From: an uncultured Shimia sp.
GTDB taxonomy: Bacteria; Pseudomonadota; Alphaproteobacteria; Rhodobacterales; Rhodobacteraceae
DNA: 64,000 nt
Reading direction: 5' to 3'
NCBI GenBank assembly: GCA_937897325.1
Contig: CALCOY010000098.1
Coordinates: 1-64,000 of the forward strand
Each line of letters begins with the position of its first letter. The stretch's first letter is position 1. Of the stretch, positions 1-8,604 are shown piece after piece. The notes below the pieces were generated by a model that saw only the letters and a list, made by a program, of their open reading frames with translations, did no database searches and was not told the DNA's origin. Position numbers and translations under genes: made by a program.

Positions 1-89
1 GAGCAACCTCAAAACTGAAAAACTGGCCAACTCACTCGATTAATGCAACAGTACCTTTCATGATGCGTTCGCAGCAGAAGAATTTTCAT

Positions 90-593
90 ATGATAAAAAA
101 TGCGACGGAAGGCGCTAAGCGCCTTCGGTTCTCAGAATTTGATGTGAAACACGATCCTGCCGATGTGGTCTTTTTGGCAAGGCGTTTTCACGAAGAGAGC
201 CGTTTCAACTATATCCCATTCGCTCCTGAGAAGGTCGAAGGCATTGTAGAGCGTGTACTACGAAACCCAAAGCAAGAGGCTATTTTGATGTGCTGGGACG
301 GTGAGCGGGCACTTGGTGCTGTCTATTGCTCTGCGGGTGAATACCATATCGGCAGGGGGGCAATTGTGACAACATTCCACAGTATTTTTGTCCTGCCAGA
401 AATTCGCGGCACATTGCTGAGTGGCCGTGTGGCCCTCCGCTTGATGAAAGGCGTTGAGAGCTGGTCAAAGGCGCGTTCGGCTCAGGAAATTCTATTCCAT
501 GCAACCGCAGATATTGAGGTTGCCAAAGTACATAAACTTATTAAGCGAGTGGGTTACCGCTTTATCGGGGGAAGTTATGCAAAATCAATTTGA
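90..593 (+). CDS. GNAT-like N-acetyltransferase
   Basis: Encodes about 167 residues from the ATG at 90 (an ATG at 60 would add ten residues). The mixed alpha/beta pattern, with a central strand region near FHSIFVLPEIRGT followed by a helix and a late segment containing KVHKLIKRVGYRFIGG, fits a GNAT acyl-CoA transferase; that is a fold-level judgement, and no substrate can be named. Its last bases overlap the start of the next small gene at 577, which suggests coupled translation. The region looks more AT-rich than the B12 operon that follows, and a transposase fragment lies shortly downstream, so it may be acquired DNA. GNAT proteins like this occur in phage-derived gene sets, but no phage genes are visible here. 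Confidence 0.55.
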   Translation: MIKNATEGAKRLRFSEFDVKHDPADVVFLARRFHEESRFNYIPFAPEKVEGIVERVLRNPKQEAILMCWDGERALGAVYCSAGEYHIGRGAIVTTFHSIFVLPEIRGTLLSGRVALRLMKGVESWSKARSAQEILFHATADIEVAKVHKLIKRVGYRFIGGSYAKSI

Positions 594-813
594 TACCACA
601 AAACACTCGTTTGCGTCCAACGTTGCACATTCCGCATCCTTAAGCGATCAGGAAATGGCTTACATTGGTGATGAGCTTGAGGCGTTTGAACTCGATGCAC
701 AAGCGTGTACCACGCAAGTGCATGACATGACGCAAAACCGGAGTATCGTAAACGGTTTTCAAAGTTTTGCTGGAACGAGTCCTTCACAGGGCTGCCCCCG
801 GAATTGTGGCTGA
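577..813 (+). CDS. small hypothetical protein, possibly truncated
   Basis: A 78-residue frame starts with an ATG inside the end of the preceding GNAT gene. The protein begins MQNQFDTTKHSF and has an acidic middle (DELEAFELDAQ). The last 20 residues are rich in Ser, Pro, Gly and Cys and look unlike the rest, as if the original gene had been cut and read into foreign sequence; an IS256 remnant lies about 100 bases further on. I do not recognise the family. The overlap with the upstream gene is the main support for its being translated. Confidence 0.35.
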   Translation: MQNQFDTTKHSFASNVAHSASLSDQEMAYIGDELEAFELDAQACTTQVHDMTQNRSIVNGFQSFAGTSPSQGCPRNCG

Positions 814-908
814 GGTTTGGGGAGTGGGCAAAACATAGTGGTCAAGCGGCGCGCTTGGGAGTATCCGAAACTCTGTGTATGAGGCTTAGCCCATGCAGTT
901 TTGACGGG

Positions 909-1125
909 TCACCTGTTGAACCGTTCGGGGTATAGGATAGCGAACTGGTTTCGCGCAGCAACCCATTCTCGGACGGCCCTGCCTGTCCTCTCAAAGCTAC
1001 GGATCGCCAGATAGATTAGTTTGGTTGCGGCGTCATCGGTTGGGAAGCTGCTGCGCGTTTTGGTGGTTTTTCGAATTACGCGGTTCAGGCTTTCAATCGC
1101 ATTTATCGTGTAGATGATTTTGCCC
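909..1125 (-). pseudogene. IS256-family transposase, C-terminal fragment
   Basis: The minus strand encodes about 72 residues that match the C-terminal end of Mutator/IS256 transposases: IIYTINAIESLNRVIRK, then a TDDAATKLIYLAIRS-type stretch and REWVAARNQFAILYPERF. These are the usual last blocks of that roughly 400-residue family. Everything upstream, including the catalytic DDE residues, is missing, so this is a dead remnant. It abuts an alpha/beta-hydrolase fragment on the other strand at about 1145. Confidence 0.8.
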
Positions 1126-1164
1126 ACTCCCCCCAATCCGCAGATTCTGATTAATTAGGGTACA

Positions 1165-1461
1165 ATGACACCAGCAAACGGACTTGCGGATGCTTTCGCG
1201 CGCCAGATCCGCGAGCGTGATCAGGCAGACTGGTACGAGGCAGCCCTGTCGGTGAGCGCGCGCATACCGGTTCATTTTTGGAACGGACAGCATGATCCAC
1301 ACTTGCCCCCGGAAACGATCAAAGAATTCCGTGAGGACTTTCCAGACGCCCGTTTCAAAGTGTTCACCGATGCGGGCAGCCTTCTATTTTTCTCTCATTA
1401 CACCGACATCCTTAATCATATGAAGAATGTCATGGCTCGCGACACGGTCAGAGCTCAGTGA
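1165..1461 (+). pseudogene. alpha/beta-hydrolase C-terminal fragment
   Basis: Encodes 98 residues that resemble the last third of an alpha/beta hydrolase. A strand-turn with an acidic residue (IPVHFWNGQHDPHLPP) is where the catalytic Asp usually lies, and FSHYTDILNHM sits where the catalytic His would be expected. The nucleophile elbow (GxSxG) and the whole N-terminal half are absent, and the reading frame begins beside an IS256 remnant, so the gene was probably cut by transposition. A stop codon lies in frame just upstream of the ATG at 1165. A short intact protein cannot be excluded. Confidence 0.5.
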
Positions 1462-1571
1462 GTCCAGAAATGAGCCCATAACTAATGTCGCTGCGCAAGG
1501 TGTTTGATCCCATGGTTTGGTCCTTTCTCTGGGGACTGTTGCATTAATAGGCTGTGTTCCGTTGCTCGCTG

Positions 1572-2573
1572 TCAGTGCCCGGGATTCTCGTCTTCTGTCT
1601 CAAGCGTGCCACGGTCAAATCGCCCAGCCCAAGTTTGAACGACTGAAGTGTCCCCTTCTTTCCGCCGCCATTGACGGATGGCGTTGCGCAATCCCGCGCG
1701 CCCCAACCGGGTCTCAGGTTCAGCATGACGCTCTGCGCTTTCGCTAGCTCTCAGCGCGGCCCAAACGGCGTCCTTGGCGGAAGTGTATTCCGCGATCCCC
1801 CAAGGTTTGAGCAATTCCTGGAAGGCTTCAAAGGACTCTGGATCAAAGTCCTTGTCCGCACCCATGCGATCAAAGACAGGATTGTCGGGATGAAAATAGG
1901 CACATGGGACCCAGCCGTCTGGGATTGGGGTGTTTGCCGAATGCGTACGCTCTGCGCGCAGAAGTTTGGGCAGGACATGTGTGTGCGGCCCTTCTGGGGA
2001 TTTGCCTCCTGTGTCCGGTCCGCCAATCATCTGGTAAACCTCAACACGCCCGAGCCGGGTCAGCGCCACACGGTGGGGATGGGCCTTGAGGATCGCGCCC
2101 ATGGCAGGGTTGCCTTGCTCAAACAAGGATTTTCCTATCGCCGCGCGCAGGACGGACAGCAACTCCGGATCAGACGCCCGAATGCAAAAATCAACCTGTG
2201 GCTGGGCGAGCCCCATGTCAAAAAGGACTGCCCCGTCGTCCTCCAGGCGTAAAGCAGCTGTGTCTGGGCCGAGTTCCGTCAGCTTATCGCGGCGGTTCAT
2301 AATGGCTTCTTGTTCGGGCAGGCAAAGCGCCACTGCTTGGGACCAACGATGCGGCTTGGGACTGAGCGTTTCAAAAGCAATGGGGCGCACGCCCGCGAGT
2401 GTGTCGAGCCGAATGCCTCCGCGCGCAGTCGCGCGTGACAAGTCACCTGTAGCCTCTGCTGGTGGGTCGCCGACCACGTGGTGAAACTCTGCAATTGCGC
2501 CAAAGCTACCCATGTTCCAACCTGTGTTTGGATCGTCTAGGTGACCTTTCGCGACCTCAACAAGATCAAGCAT
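1572..2573 (-). CDS. conserved protein of unknown function in the B12 operon
   Basis: Encodes 333 residues starting MLDLVEVAKGHLDD. The start at 2573 overlaps the end of cbiZ by a few bases, which favours it over longer upstream starts. There is no signal peptide or membrane segment, so a cytoplasmic protein is expected. The sequence is rich in His and acidic residues in places (EFHHVVGDPP, GPHTHVLPKLLRAERTH, CAYFHPDNPVFD), which could bind a metal or corrinoid, but that is inference. I recognise it only as a conserved companion of B12 genes and know no function. As last gene of the riboswitch-controlled operon it most likely takes part in corrinoid use or salvage. Confidence 0.75.
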   Translation of the reverse strand: MLDLVEVAKGHLDDPNTGWNMGSFGAIAEFHHVVGDPPAEATGDLSRATARGGIRLDTLAGVRPIAFETLSPKPHRWSQAVALCLPEQEAIMNRRDKLTELGPDTAALRLEDDGAVLFDMGLAQPQVDFCIRASDPELLSVLRAAIGKSLFEQGNPAMGAILKAHPHRVALTRLGRVEVYQMIGGPDTGGKSPEGPHTHVLPKLLRAERTHSANTPIPDGWVPCAYFHPDNPVFDRMGADKDFDPESFEAFQELLKPWGIAEYTSAKDAVWAALRASESAERHAEPETRLGRAGLRNAIRQWRRKEGDTSVVQTWAGRFDRGTLETEDENPGH

Positions 2574-3228
2574 CTTCACATGCCTCCTGTTCTGTTTTCC
2601 ATTCCTGTGCTCCGGCAAGAACGGCGTCATAGACAACCCGGCCCAGAGCTTCCCCAATTTCCGTATGCAATCCCGCGTACATTGTGTCGCCAGGTGGGGT
2701 GGCGACTGCAACGCAATCGGTACCGGTCCCTGTTGCCTTGCCGCATCGCAAGGGGACGTTTGCGTCCATCACAGCCGCCGTCCGTGCTTGCACCACGATG
2801 CTCATCGCCTCAAGAAGCCCCGCCTCGGTCAGAGAGCTGCTCACCTGTGCTGCCACATTTATTGTGCCAAAGCTCAGCGGATGTGGCGGTTGCCGGTGCC
2901 CGACACGCTCGGCATTTGAGAGGCCTACAGTTGCGATGGCGAAGGCTTTCGTCTCGCCAACTTGAGCGTCAGCACAGTGAAACCGTTCAATGGCACGGGA
3001 GGTCAGGAAAGCGACGCTGTTCTCTTCACCGCGCGCGGTCAACTCCCGGCTGAGCCAGTCATGGACGTCTAGCTCTTTAGGCAGATCAGCGTTCCGAACC
3101 TCCCGCCAAACCACCTTGTCGGCCATCACAAAGCCGGGTCGGTTAAGTGTCCAACTCAAGACTTGATGCGGGCTGCCAAGGTCAAAGCTCAGCCAGGGTG
3201 GGTCGAGGCGAACATGCACGGGCGTCAC
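2566..3228 (-). CDS. cbiZ: adenosylcobinamide amidohydrolase
   Basis: Encodes about 220 residues from a GTG at 3228 that overlaps the btuD stop. The sequence matches CbiZ: VAFLTSRAIERF, AIATVGLSNAERVGH, then GTINVAAQVSSSLTEAGLLEAMSI-like and CGKATGTGTDCVAVATP blocks. CbiZ cleaves the aminopropanol side chain from adenosylcobinamide or certain pseudo-B12 forms to give adenosylcobyric acid, which lets cells remodel imported corrinoids. Its place directly after the B12 transporter genes and under the riboswitch fits that salvage role. Bacteria are thought to have gained this enzyme from archaea, and it is known from Rhodobacter. Confidence 0.88.
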   Translation of the reverse strand: MTPVHVRLDPPWLSFDLGSPHQVLSWTLNRPGFVMADKVVWREVRNADLPKELDVHDWLSRELTARGEENSVAFLTSRAIERFHCADAQVGETKAFAIATVGLSNAERVGHRQPPHPLSFGTINVAAQVSSSLTEAGLLEAMSIVVQARTAAVMDANVPLRCGKATGTGTDCVAVATPPGDTMYAGLHTEIGEALGRVVYDAVLAGAQEWKTEQEACEDA

Positions 3229-3983
3229 GATATCACCTCCAACGGCTGAAAGACCGGGCCGTCTTCGGTGTCCTGATAGAACGCGCGAATGCCAAAGACG
3301 TCGGCCATCCGATCCAGCGTCAGGACATCCGCAGGGGACCCATCAGCGGCAATTTCCCCATCCGAGAGTAGGATCAGGCGCGTGCAATGCCGCGCGGCTA
3401 GGCCAAGGTCGTGCAGGGATACGATCACGCTCCGACCCGTCCGCGCCAAAACGGCAAATGTCTCCATCGTCGCGATCTGATGCGCCGGGTCGAGCCCCGC
3501 GACCGGTTCATCGGCCACGATCAAAGGTGTGTTCTGAGCGAGCGCGCGCGCGATGAGAACCCGCGCCTGCTCGCCCCCCGACAGGCGCGTGGCTGTGCGG
3601 GTACGAAAGCTATCAAGGTCCATTTTGGCCAGGGCCGTGTTGACCTCAATGTGATCCTCTTTCTTGGGTTGCTGGCCGCTAGACATATGCGGAATGCGAC
3701 CAAGCATCACGAGAGTCTCCACGGTGACGGGCCATGCGATCTCCCGCGCTTGCGGCATCCAGGCAGCTGTCCTGGCCCTTGCTGCCGGGGCCATTTCCGC
3801 GATGCTGCTTTGCCCTTCATGGGAAATGAGCCCAAGCATCGCGCGCATCAAGGTTGTCTTGCCTGCACCGTTCGGGCCCAAAAGCCCGATACACTCTCCC
3901 TCGACCACTTCAAAAGAAACGCGTTGCAACGCATTTCGATTTCGAAGCGTAACTGAGAGGTTATTCACGGTGAGAAGCGTCAT
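3225..3983 (-). CDS. btuD: cobalamin ABC transporter ATP-binding protein
   Basis: Encodes 252 residues. The ATG at 3983 overlaps the btuC stop (ATGA) and gives the standard N-terminus MTLLTVNNLSV. Walker A is GPNGAGKTT at residues 36-44, the ABC signature LSGGEQ is at 134-139, and the Walker B region ends in ADEP at 157-160, followed by a switch His in SLHDLGLAARH. This is the FepC/BtuD subgroup that drives import of iron chelates or B12. Riboswitch control and linkage to btuB, btuF and cbiZ indicate vitamin B12 or other corrinoids as the substrate. Confidence 0.9.
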   Translation of the reverse strand: MTLLTVNNLSVTLRNRNALQRVSFEVVEGECIGLLGPNGAGKTTLMRAMLGLISHEGQSSIAEMAPAARARTAAWMPQAREIAWPVTVETLVMLGRIPHMSSGQQPKKEDHIEVNTALAKMDLDSFRTRTATRLSGGEQARVLIARALAQNTPLIVADEPVAGLDPAHQIATMETFAVLARTGRSVIVSLHDLGLAARHCTRLILLSDGEIAADGSPADVLTLDRMADVFGIRAFYQDTEDGPVFQPLEVIS

Positions 3984-4963
3984 GCCAAATCTCTCCGCGT
4001 TTTGTAGATCAGATGCAGGAACAGGGGAGCGCCGACCAGCGCTGTGACGACGCCGAGTTTCAGATCGCGGTCTGGCAAGATCAAACGGACAGCGATGTCT
4101 GCGGCCAGCACCATGATCGCCCCACCAAGGGCAGAGGCCCACAGAAGCCGCGATGGTTGCGCACCGACAAATGGGCGTAAGATGTGCGGAACGACCAGCC
4201 CGACAAAACCGATGGCACCTGCAACTGCCGTGGCCGCGCCCACCACCGAAGCGGTCCCGAGGATCAGCGTCAGGCGCAGACGAGAGAGCCCAATGCCCAT
4301 GGCTCCTGCCGCATCTTCCCCAAGCGTCAGTGCGTCGAGCCCGCGGCCGAGCGTTGCCAACATCACCCAGCCCACTGCCATGAAGGGCAGAGCGATCCAG
4401 ACATGAGTCATAGAGCGGTCCGCAAGAGAACCCATCATCCAAAACACAATCTCATTTGCTGCAAAGGGATTGGGCGACAGGTTCAACACAAGCGAGGTGA
4501 GCGCTGCTGCAAGGGCTGAAATCGCGATCCCTGCCAGGATCAGGGTCAGAGACGACCCGCGCGGTCCGGCCAGCGTCACAACGAGAACGACGCCAAGGAG
4601 CGCGCCGGACAAGGCCATGATCGGCAGACCAAGTGCTACTGTTGCGGCAAGACCGGTCTGGATAGAAATCACTGCACCCAAGGCGGCAGAACCGGAGACA
4701 CCGATCAAGCCCGGTTCAGCCAGCGGGTTGCGCAAGTAGCCTTGCATCGCAGCACCTGCCAGTCCCAAACTCGCTCCGACCATGATGGCCAGGATTGCTC
4801 GGGGCAGTCTGATTTCCCTCATCACTAGAGTGAGCGGTCCTGCATCGCCTGAGATGAGGGCGTTCAGGCTTTCAAAAGCCCCTATTTGGGCTGGTCCCAA
4901 GGTGAGGGCGGCGATGAACAATACCGAAACCGCCAGGCTAAGTCCTATGGCCAGTCGTCCCAC
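3980..4963 (-). CDS. btuC: cobalamin ABC transporter permease
   Basis: Encodes 327 residues of strongly hydrophobic sequence with about nine to ten membrane spans, typical of the FecCD/BtuC permease family. Recognisable family blocks are REIRLPRAILAIMVGASLGLAG near the N-terminus, QGYLRNPLAEPGLIGVS, and GFVGLVVPHILRP with the L-loop that contacts BtuD. It lies 3 bases after btuF and overlaps btuD, so the subunits are co-translated. It would form the inner-membrane channel of the BtuCD importer. Confidence 0.9.
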   Translation of the reverse strand: MGRLAIGLSLAVSVLFIAALTLGPAQIGAFESLNALISGDAGPLTLVMREIRLPRAILAIMVGASLGLAGAAMQGYLRNPLAEPGLIGVSGSAALGAVISIQTGLAATVALGLPIMALSGALLGVVLVVTLAGPRGSSLTLILAGIAISALAAALTSLVLNLSPNPFAANEIVFWMMGSLADRSMTHVWIALPFMAVGWVMLATLGRGLDALTLGEDAAGAMGIGLSRLRLTLILGTASVVGAATAVAGAIGFVGLVVPHILRPFVGAQPSRLLWASALGGAIMVLAADIAVRLILPDRDLKLGVVTALVGAPLFLHLIYKTRRDLA

Positions 4964-4966
4964 GGG

Positions 4967-5830
4967 TCAGTCCGCCAACATGTCTCGTCGGACTCTGCTT
5001 AGTCCTTCGATGGCCCGCAGGACGAAAGGTGTCCCGCAAACCCAATCGCGATCCGTGATTGTGCCGCTGGCACTATCTTCACGAAGGGCCTGAACAATTG
5101 GATGATCAAGAATTTCCTCGGAGCGAGATGCTCCAGGATACCGTCGCCCCGTGATCAGGGCATCGGGCTCCAGCATGGCAAGCACCTCCAATGGCAGTAT
5201 GCCGCCTGAAGCGAATCCTGCCTCCACAGCGGCATTTTCGAACCCAGCAGCGAACAGGATTTGCCCTGCCAGGGTTCTATCGCCCGAGGTGTATCCATTG
5301 GCATAGTAGAGTGCAGCACTCGGGCGTTTGCCACTCTCTGCGCGCAGGACATCAAGGCGTGTGTCGAAATCATCGATCAACGCTTGCGCGGCATCTTCGC
5401 GGCCGAGCACGTGACCCATTTCTCTCAGCCGATCTCGCACCTCGTCCAACCCATAGGCCGGGTTGAACACAGCGACCGGGATACCCAAACGCTTCAGCAT
5501 GTCCACGGTTGCCCGTGTCGAAAAGCTACCTGCGATCACCAGATCAGGCTGCATGAGGTAGATTTCCTCAGCGAGCCCGCGATTGATCTGGTAGTTTTTG
5601 GCCTCTTTGGCCATAGCCGACCCACGCGGATCAAAAGCTAAGTACGACACCGAATGAAGCTGCCCCGGAGCAGCGACCATCATGGCCAATTGATCCGTGC
5701 ACAGGTTCATTGAGACGACCCTTGCTGGAGGCGTGCCCGGAACTCGTGATGTGTCTAAACCCTCGGCAATGGCCGGAACAGCAAGTGCTCCGGCCAGACA
5801 CAAAGTGTTCCAGAACCTAGAACCGCGCAT
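4967..5830 (-). CDS. btuF: periplasmic cobalamin-binding protein
   Basis: Encodes about 287 residues from the ATG at 5830, which gives a clean signal peptide (MRGSRFWNTLCLAGALAVPAIA). Longer starts lie within btuB and lack this feature. The sequence RVVSMNLCTDQLAMMVA and the later PDLVIAGSFSTRATVDMLKRLG are typical of the BtuF/FecB class III solute-binding family. The protein would hand corrinoid from the TonB receptor to BtuCD. Its start overlaps the last bases of btuB, which supports operon expression from the riboswitch promoter. Confidence 0.87.
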   Translation of the reverse strand: MRGSRFWNTLCLAGALAVPAIAEGLDTSRVPGTPPARVVSMNLCTDQLAMMVAAPGQLHSVSYLAFDPRGSAMAKEAKNYQINRGLAEEIYLMQPDLVIAGSFSTRATVDMLKRLGIPVAVFNPAYGLDEVRDRLREMGHVLGREDAAQALIDDFDTRLDVLRAESGKRPSAALYYANGYTSGDRTLAGQILFAAGFENAAVEAGFASGGILPLEVLAMLEPDALITGRRYPGASRSEEILDHPIVQALREDSASGTITDRDWVCGTPFVLRAIEGLSRVRRDMLAD

Positions 5831-7682
5831 CAAGCCCGACGTAGAACGTCCGTTCACGACCCGCATAGCCCCAAACTTCCATGGCATCGTCATCGAAGAG
5901 GTTGGTCACACGACCAGTCAGCGTCACGTTGTCATTGATGGCGTAGCGGGCCGAGAGATCGACCGTTGTAAAGTCCGGCAAATTCAATGTCTGGAAGGAC
6001 CCGAAGAACTGTGTATCCGCATTCCCCGCAATATGCCGAAGATCTGCGCTAAACGTCGCCCGGTCGTTGAAGGCTTTCAGGGTAGCTCCCAACGAGAGTT
6101 CGTGTTGTGGTCGGCGTATCTCGACACTGCCGTCAGGGTTCTTTGCATCCAGGTAAGTATATGACAAGCGTAGATCGAGATTGTCGGTCGCCACGACACG
6201 TCCCGTTAATTCCACGCCTTCGCGGGTACTGTCGCCTGTCTGGTTTTCATAGGTGAAAGTGCCTGGCCCGGTGCTGACGCGCGTGATTTCGTCGGTCAGC
6301 GTTTCATTGAAATAGGTCACATCGACAAAACCGCGCCCATCAAAAACTGGAACCTCCACACCTATGTCAAAGCTGCGGTTCCGTTCGGGGTCTAGGTTCG
6401 GATTGCCAGTGAAGCCGAAGTCGCTTGCATAGAGTTCAAAGTAGCTCGGATTCACGATGCCGGTGCCTGCTGACCCGTGTAGCCGGACGCCATTGGCAAA
6501 TGCGTAAGACAATCCAACATTCCAGGTTGTCGCGTCCTCGAAAGGATCGTTGAAGTCCCGCCTTAAACCCGCTTGCACGTCTAGACCGTTCGTGAAGCTG
6601 CCCCGATATTCTAGTGCGATGGAATCCGACTCGCGCCCGAATGCCGGATTTGAGCTGCTGGCGTCTTCCTCATGCTCTACCAACAAGTTGAGAATGTGGT
6701 CGGCGTTTGCAAGAGCACGCCCGTCCAAACCATAGCTCAACCGGTACTTGATCGCGTCAGTCGTTGTCTCTGTTGGTGCGCCGCCGCCAAAAGACTGTTC
6801 GTTTTCTGTCTTTTCTATGGAAAGCCTATGTGTGAGCCGCCCATCCAAGGTGGAAAGCTCTGCGAAAACAGACGCGGTCAGTTCATCCCGCTCGCTGAAC
6901 TGGGTCGGATCATCTACCACATACCCGTCGAAGGTTGTGGCGGTGCCATCGGTGCTGTCAAAGTCATAGTCTTCCTCGGACTTTCTGAAAGTAAATCCGA
7001 ACTTCAGTTCAGGCGTGACCAAGTAGTCTCCGTTCAAGATCAGCGTGCGCCGATCTGTGCCGTCTTTCTCACCGCCATCGCCAGAGAAGTCCCAGCCCTC
7101 ATCATTCGCGTCAGAGTAGCTGAGCGAGATACCACCACGTTCGGTGCGCGTGGATACGAAACCGGTAACGGTCGTGCCACCGCCAACTTCGATTGAGCCG
7201 CCGTACTCCTGCCCGATACCCCCTTTGCGGGTGATAATGTTGATGACACCTGCTGACGCATTCGAGCCATAAAACACGGATTGCGGTCCGCGCAGCACTT
7301 CAATCCGTTCAATATTTGCCGTCTCAAGCCCGCTCAGGATGTATTCTCCGTCGCCCCCCGCTGCTTCGATGCCATCGATCAGAATGAGTGTATGATTGCC
7401 TTCACCGCCGCGGATACGCACTTGTGTGAAGTTTCCGCCAGAGCTGTTCACGGCAACGCCAGGCACAGCGCGCAAAGCATCTTGTACTGTCTTCAAACCG
7501 CGGTCTTCGATTTCCTGCGCCGTAACCACTGTTGAAGCGCGCCCGTAGGCGTCGGCTTCAACGGGTGTCAGGCCGCCAGAAAAGATCAGAGTGCCGAGAT
7601 CGACAGGTTCTTCTTGTGCAAGCGCGTTACCTCCTGCCAGGATGGCGGTTGTTGCCATAAGAGTGGCATACTTAAGTTTCAT
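5817..7682 (-). CDS. btuB: TonB-dependent vitamin B12 receptor
   Basis: Encodes 621 residues with a signal peptide (MKLKYATLMATTAILAGGNALA). A plug domain follows at about residues 45-160 (TVQDALRAVPGVAV, QVRIRGGEGNHTLILIDG, ERIEVLRGPQSVFYGSNA, GVINIITRK), and then a 22-strand beta-barrel pattern ends in an aromatic C-terminal residue (GLDARF). The length matches BtuB. A GGGGGA ribosome site lies just upstream of the ATG, close to a small hairpin that may be part of the riboswitch expression platform. It is the first gene of the operon and imports corrinoids across the outer membrane. Confidence 0.92.
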   Translation of the reverse strand: MKLKYATLMATTAILAGGNALAQEEPVDLGTLIFSGGLTPVEADAYGRASTVVTAQEIEDRGLKTVQDALRAVPGVAVNSSGGNFTQVRIRGGEGNHTLILIDGIEAAGGDGEYILSGLETANIERIEVLRGPQSVFYGSNASAGVINIITRKGGIGQEYGGSIEVGGGTTVTGFVSTRTERGGISLSYSDANDEGWDFSGDGGEKDGTDRRTLILNGDYLVTPELKFGFTFRKSEEDYDFDSTDGTATTFDGYVVDDPTQFSERDELTASVFAELSTLDGRLTHRLSIEKTENEQSFGGGAPTETTTDAIKYRLSYGLDGRALANADHILNLLVEHEEDASSSNPAFGRESDSIALEYRGSFTNGLDVQAGLRRDFNDPFEDATTWNVGLSYAFANGVRLHGSAGTGIVNPSYFELYASDFGFTGNPNLDPERNRSFDIGVEVPVFDGRGFVDVTYFNETLTDEITRVSTGPGTFTYENQTGDSTREGVELTGRVVATDNLDLRLSYTYLDAKNPDGSVEIRRPQHELSLGATLKAFNDRATFSADLRHIAGNADTQFFGSFQTLNLPDFTTVDLSARYAINDNVTLTGRVTNLFDDDAMEVWGYAGRERTFYVGLDARF

Positions 7683-7697
7683 ATTTCAGTCCCCCAA

Positions 7698-7716
7698 AGT
7701 CGGCCGTTTGGCCGAT
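7698..7716 (-). promoter_or_regulatory. hairpin near the btuB ribosome site
   Basis: TCGGCC-GTTT-GGCCGA forms a 6-bp stem about 20 bases ahead of the btuB ATG, immediately 5' of its purine-rich ribosome site on the mRNA. It lies between the B12 aptamer and the start codon, where the riboswitch expression platform must act. The exact switching partner was not worked out. Confidence 0.4.
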
Positions 7717-7819
7717 TAGTCCGTTGATGTCTTTGGTGGAGTGCTCCTCCGCAGACGATGAAAAAATGTCATCGCTACGGGTGTCCCGTTGCCTATGGCG
7801 CGCCCCGCGCCCAGACAGG

Positions 7820-7990
7820 ATGATCACCTCGGCAGGTCTCCTGGCTTGCGGGTCACAGCTTCGCCGGGCCTTCCCAAAACACCCGTAGGTGCATCAGTGG
7901 CATTTCCAACTTCGCTCACCGCTTACAGTTGCGGGGGCAGCCGCAGAGTCGACCGGGGTCTCACTGCGTTCCCTTTTTCATCCAATGGAA
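7820..7990 (-). promoter_or_regulatory. cobalamin riboswitch (B12 element)
   Basis: Read on the minus strand, this carries the hallmark blocks in order: GGGAACGCAGTGAGACCC near the 5' end, CTGCCCCCGCAACTGTAAGC, GCCACTG, then GGGAAGGC, GCGAAG and GACCCGC, and finally the B12 box AAGCCAGGAGACCTGCC at 7831-7848. Order and spacing match the adenosylcobalamin aptamer. It precedes btuB by about 140 bases and should repress the whole operon when cellular B12 is high. Confidence 0.95.
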
Positions 7991-8169
7991 GATTGACCAT
8001 CAGAACCGAAGCAAAGTCTCGCTAGAGTTTTTCGGCAATTTGTCAAGGTTCTCACTTGTCCCGCATATGGGAACCGCCCCAAAATTTCCGATGCGTGCCT
8101 GCCTACTACGCTGCCTTTCGAATGATGCGTAGATATGAAACGACTACAGTCACTGGCTTTTGGTTGCCG

Positions 8170-8271
8170 CGCAAATCGCCCTTCAAGCATCCTCGGTTTC
8201 CGCGTGAGGCTATCCTGTGCGCAGTGCGGTGGTATCTGCGCTACCCGCTGTTCTATCAAGATGTTGTCGAT
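8170..8271 (+). pseudogene. IS6-family transposase, N-terminal fragment
   Basis: The plus strand reads KSPFKHPRFPREAILCAVRWY then LRYPLFYQDVVDLF, which is the N-terminal block of IS6/IS26-type transposases. It breaks off directly afterwards (NDPQSLDKIKF), so the catalytic domain is missing. A C-terminal IS6 piece lies at 16.3-16.7 kb on the other strand, and the two bracket the RTX/cohesin module. From here to 8604 I see no other gene. Confidence 0.75.
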
Positions 8272-8604
8272 CTGTTCAATGACCCACAATCCCTTGATAA
8301 AATCAAGTTTGACGTAGTCATTTTTTGTTCCGTTACGACAGAACCGGACACTCGTGCAACGTGCAGCACCTCGAGCAGTGGGCTCAGAACGGACCCATGC
8401 TGGCGCGGCGGTGCAGGTGCGGCACACCGGTTTGGGCAGGTATTTGCCAATATCACGATCTGTCACCCGTTCGGGGGACAGCTTGCTTTTGGTACTTGTC
8501 TTATCCTGCTCCTACGTCGCAACAAATCGGCACTTAGACGCTGACGAAAAGTTCCTTCCGAGGTCGAATAACAAAACTAAAATATCAGCACGCTGGAAGT
8601 TCGC

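Noticed and set aside
1533-1550. GGACTGTTGCATTAAT and similar TGTTGCA sequences near 46, 54075, 62319 and 62393 as IS6 terminal repeats
   Set aside because: The shared core is only 7-10 bases, orientation and spacing do not define an element, and no transposase lies between any pair.
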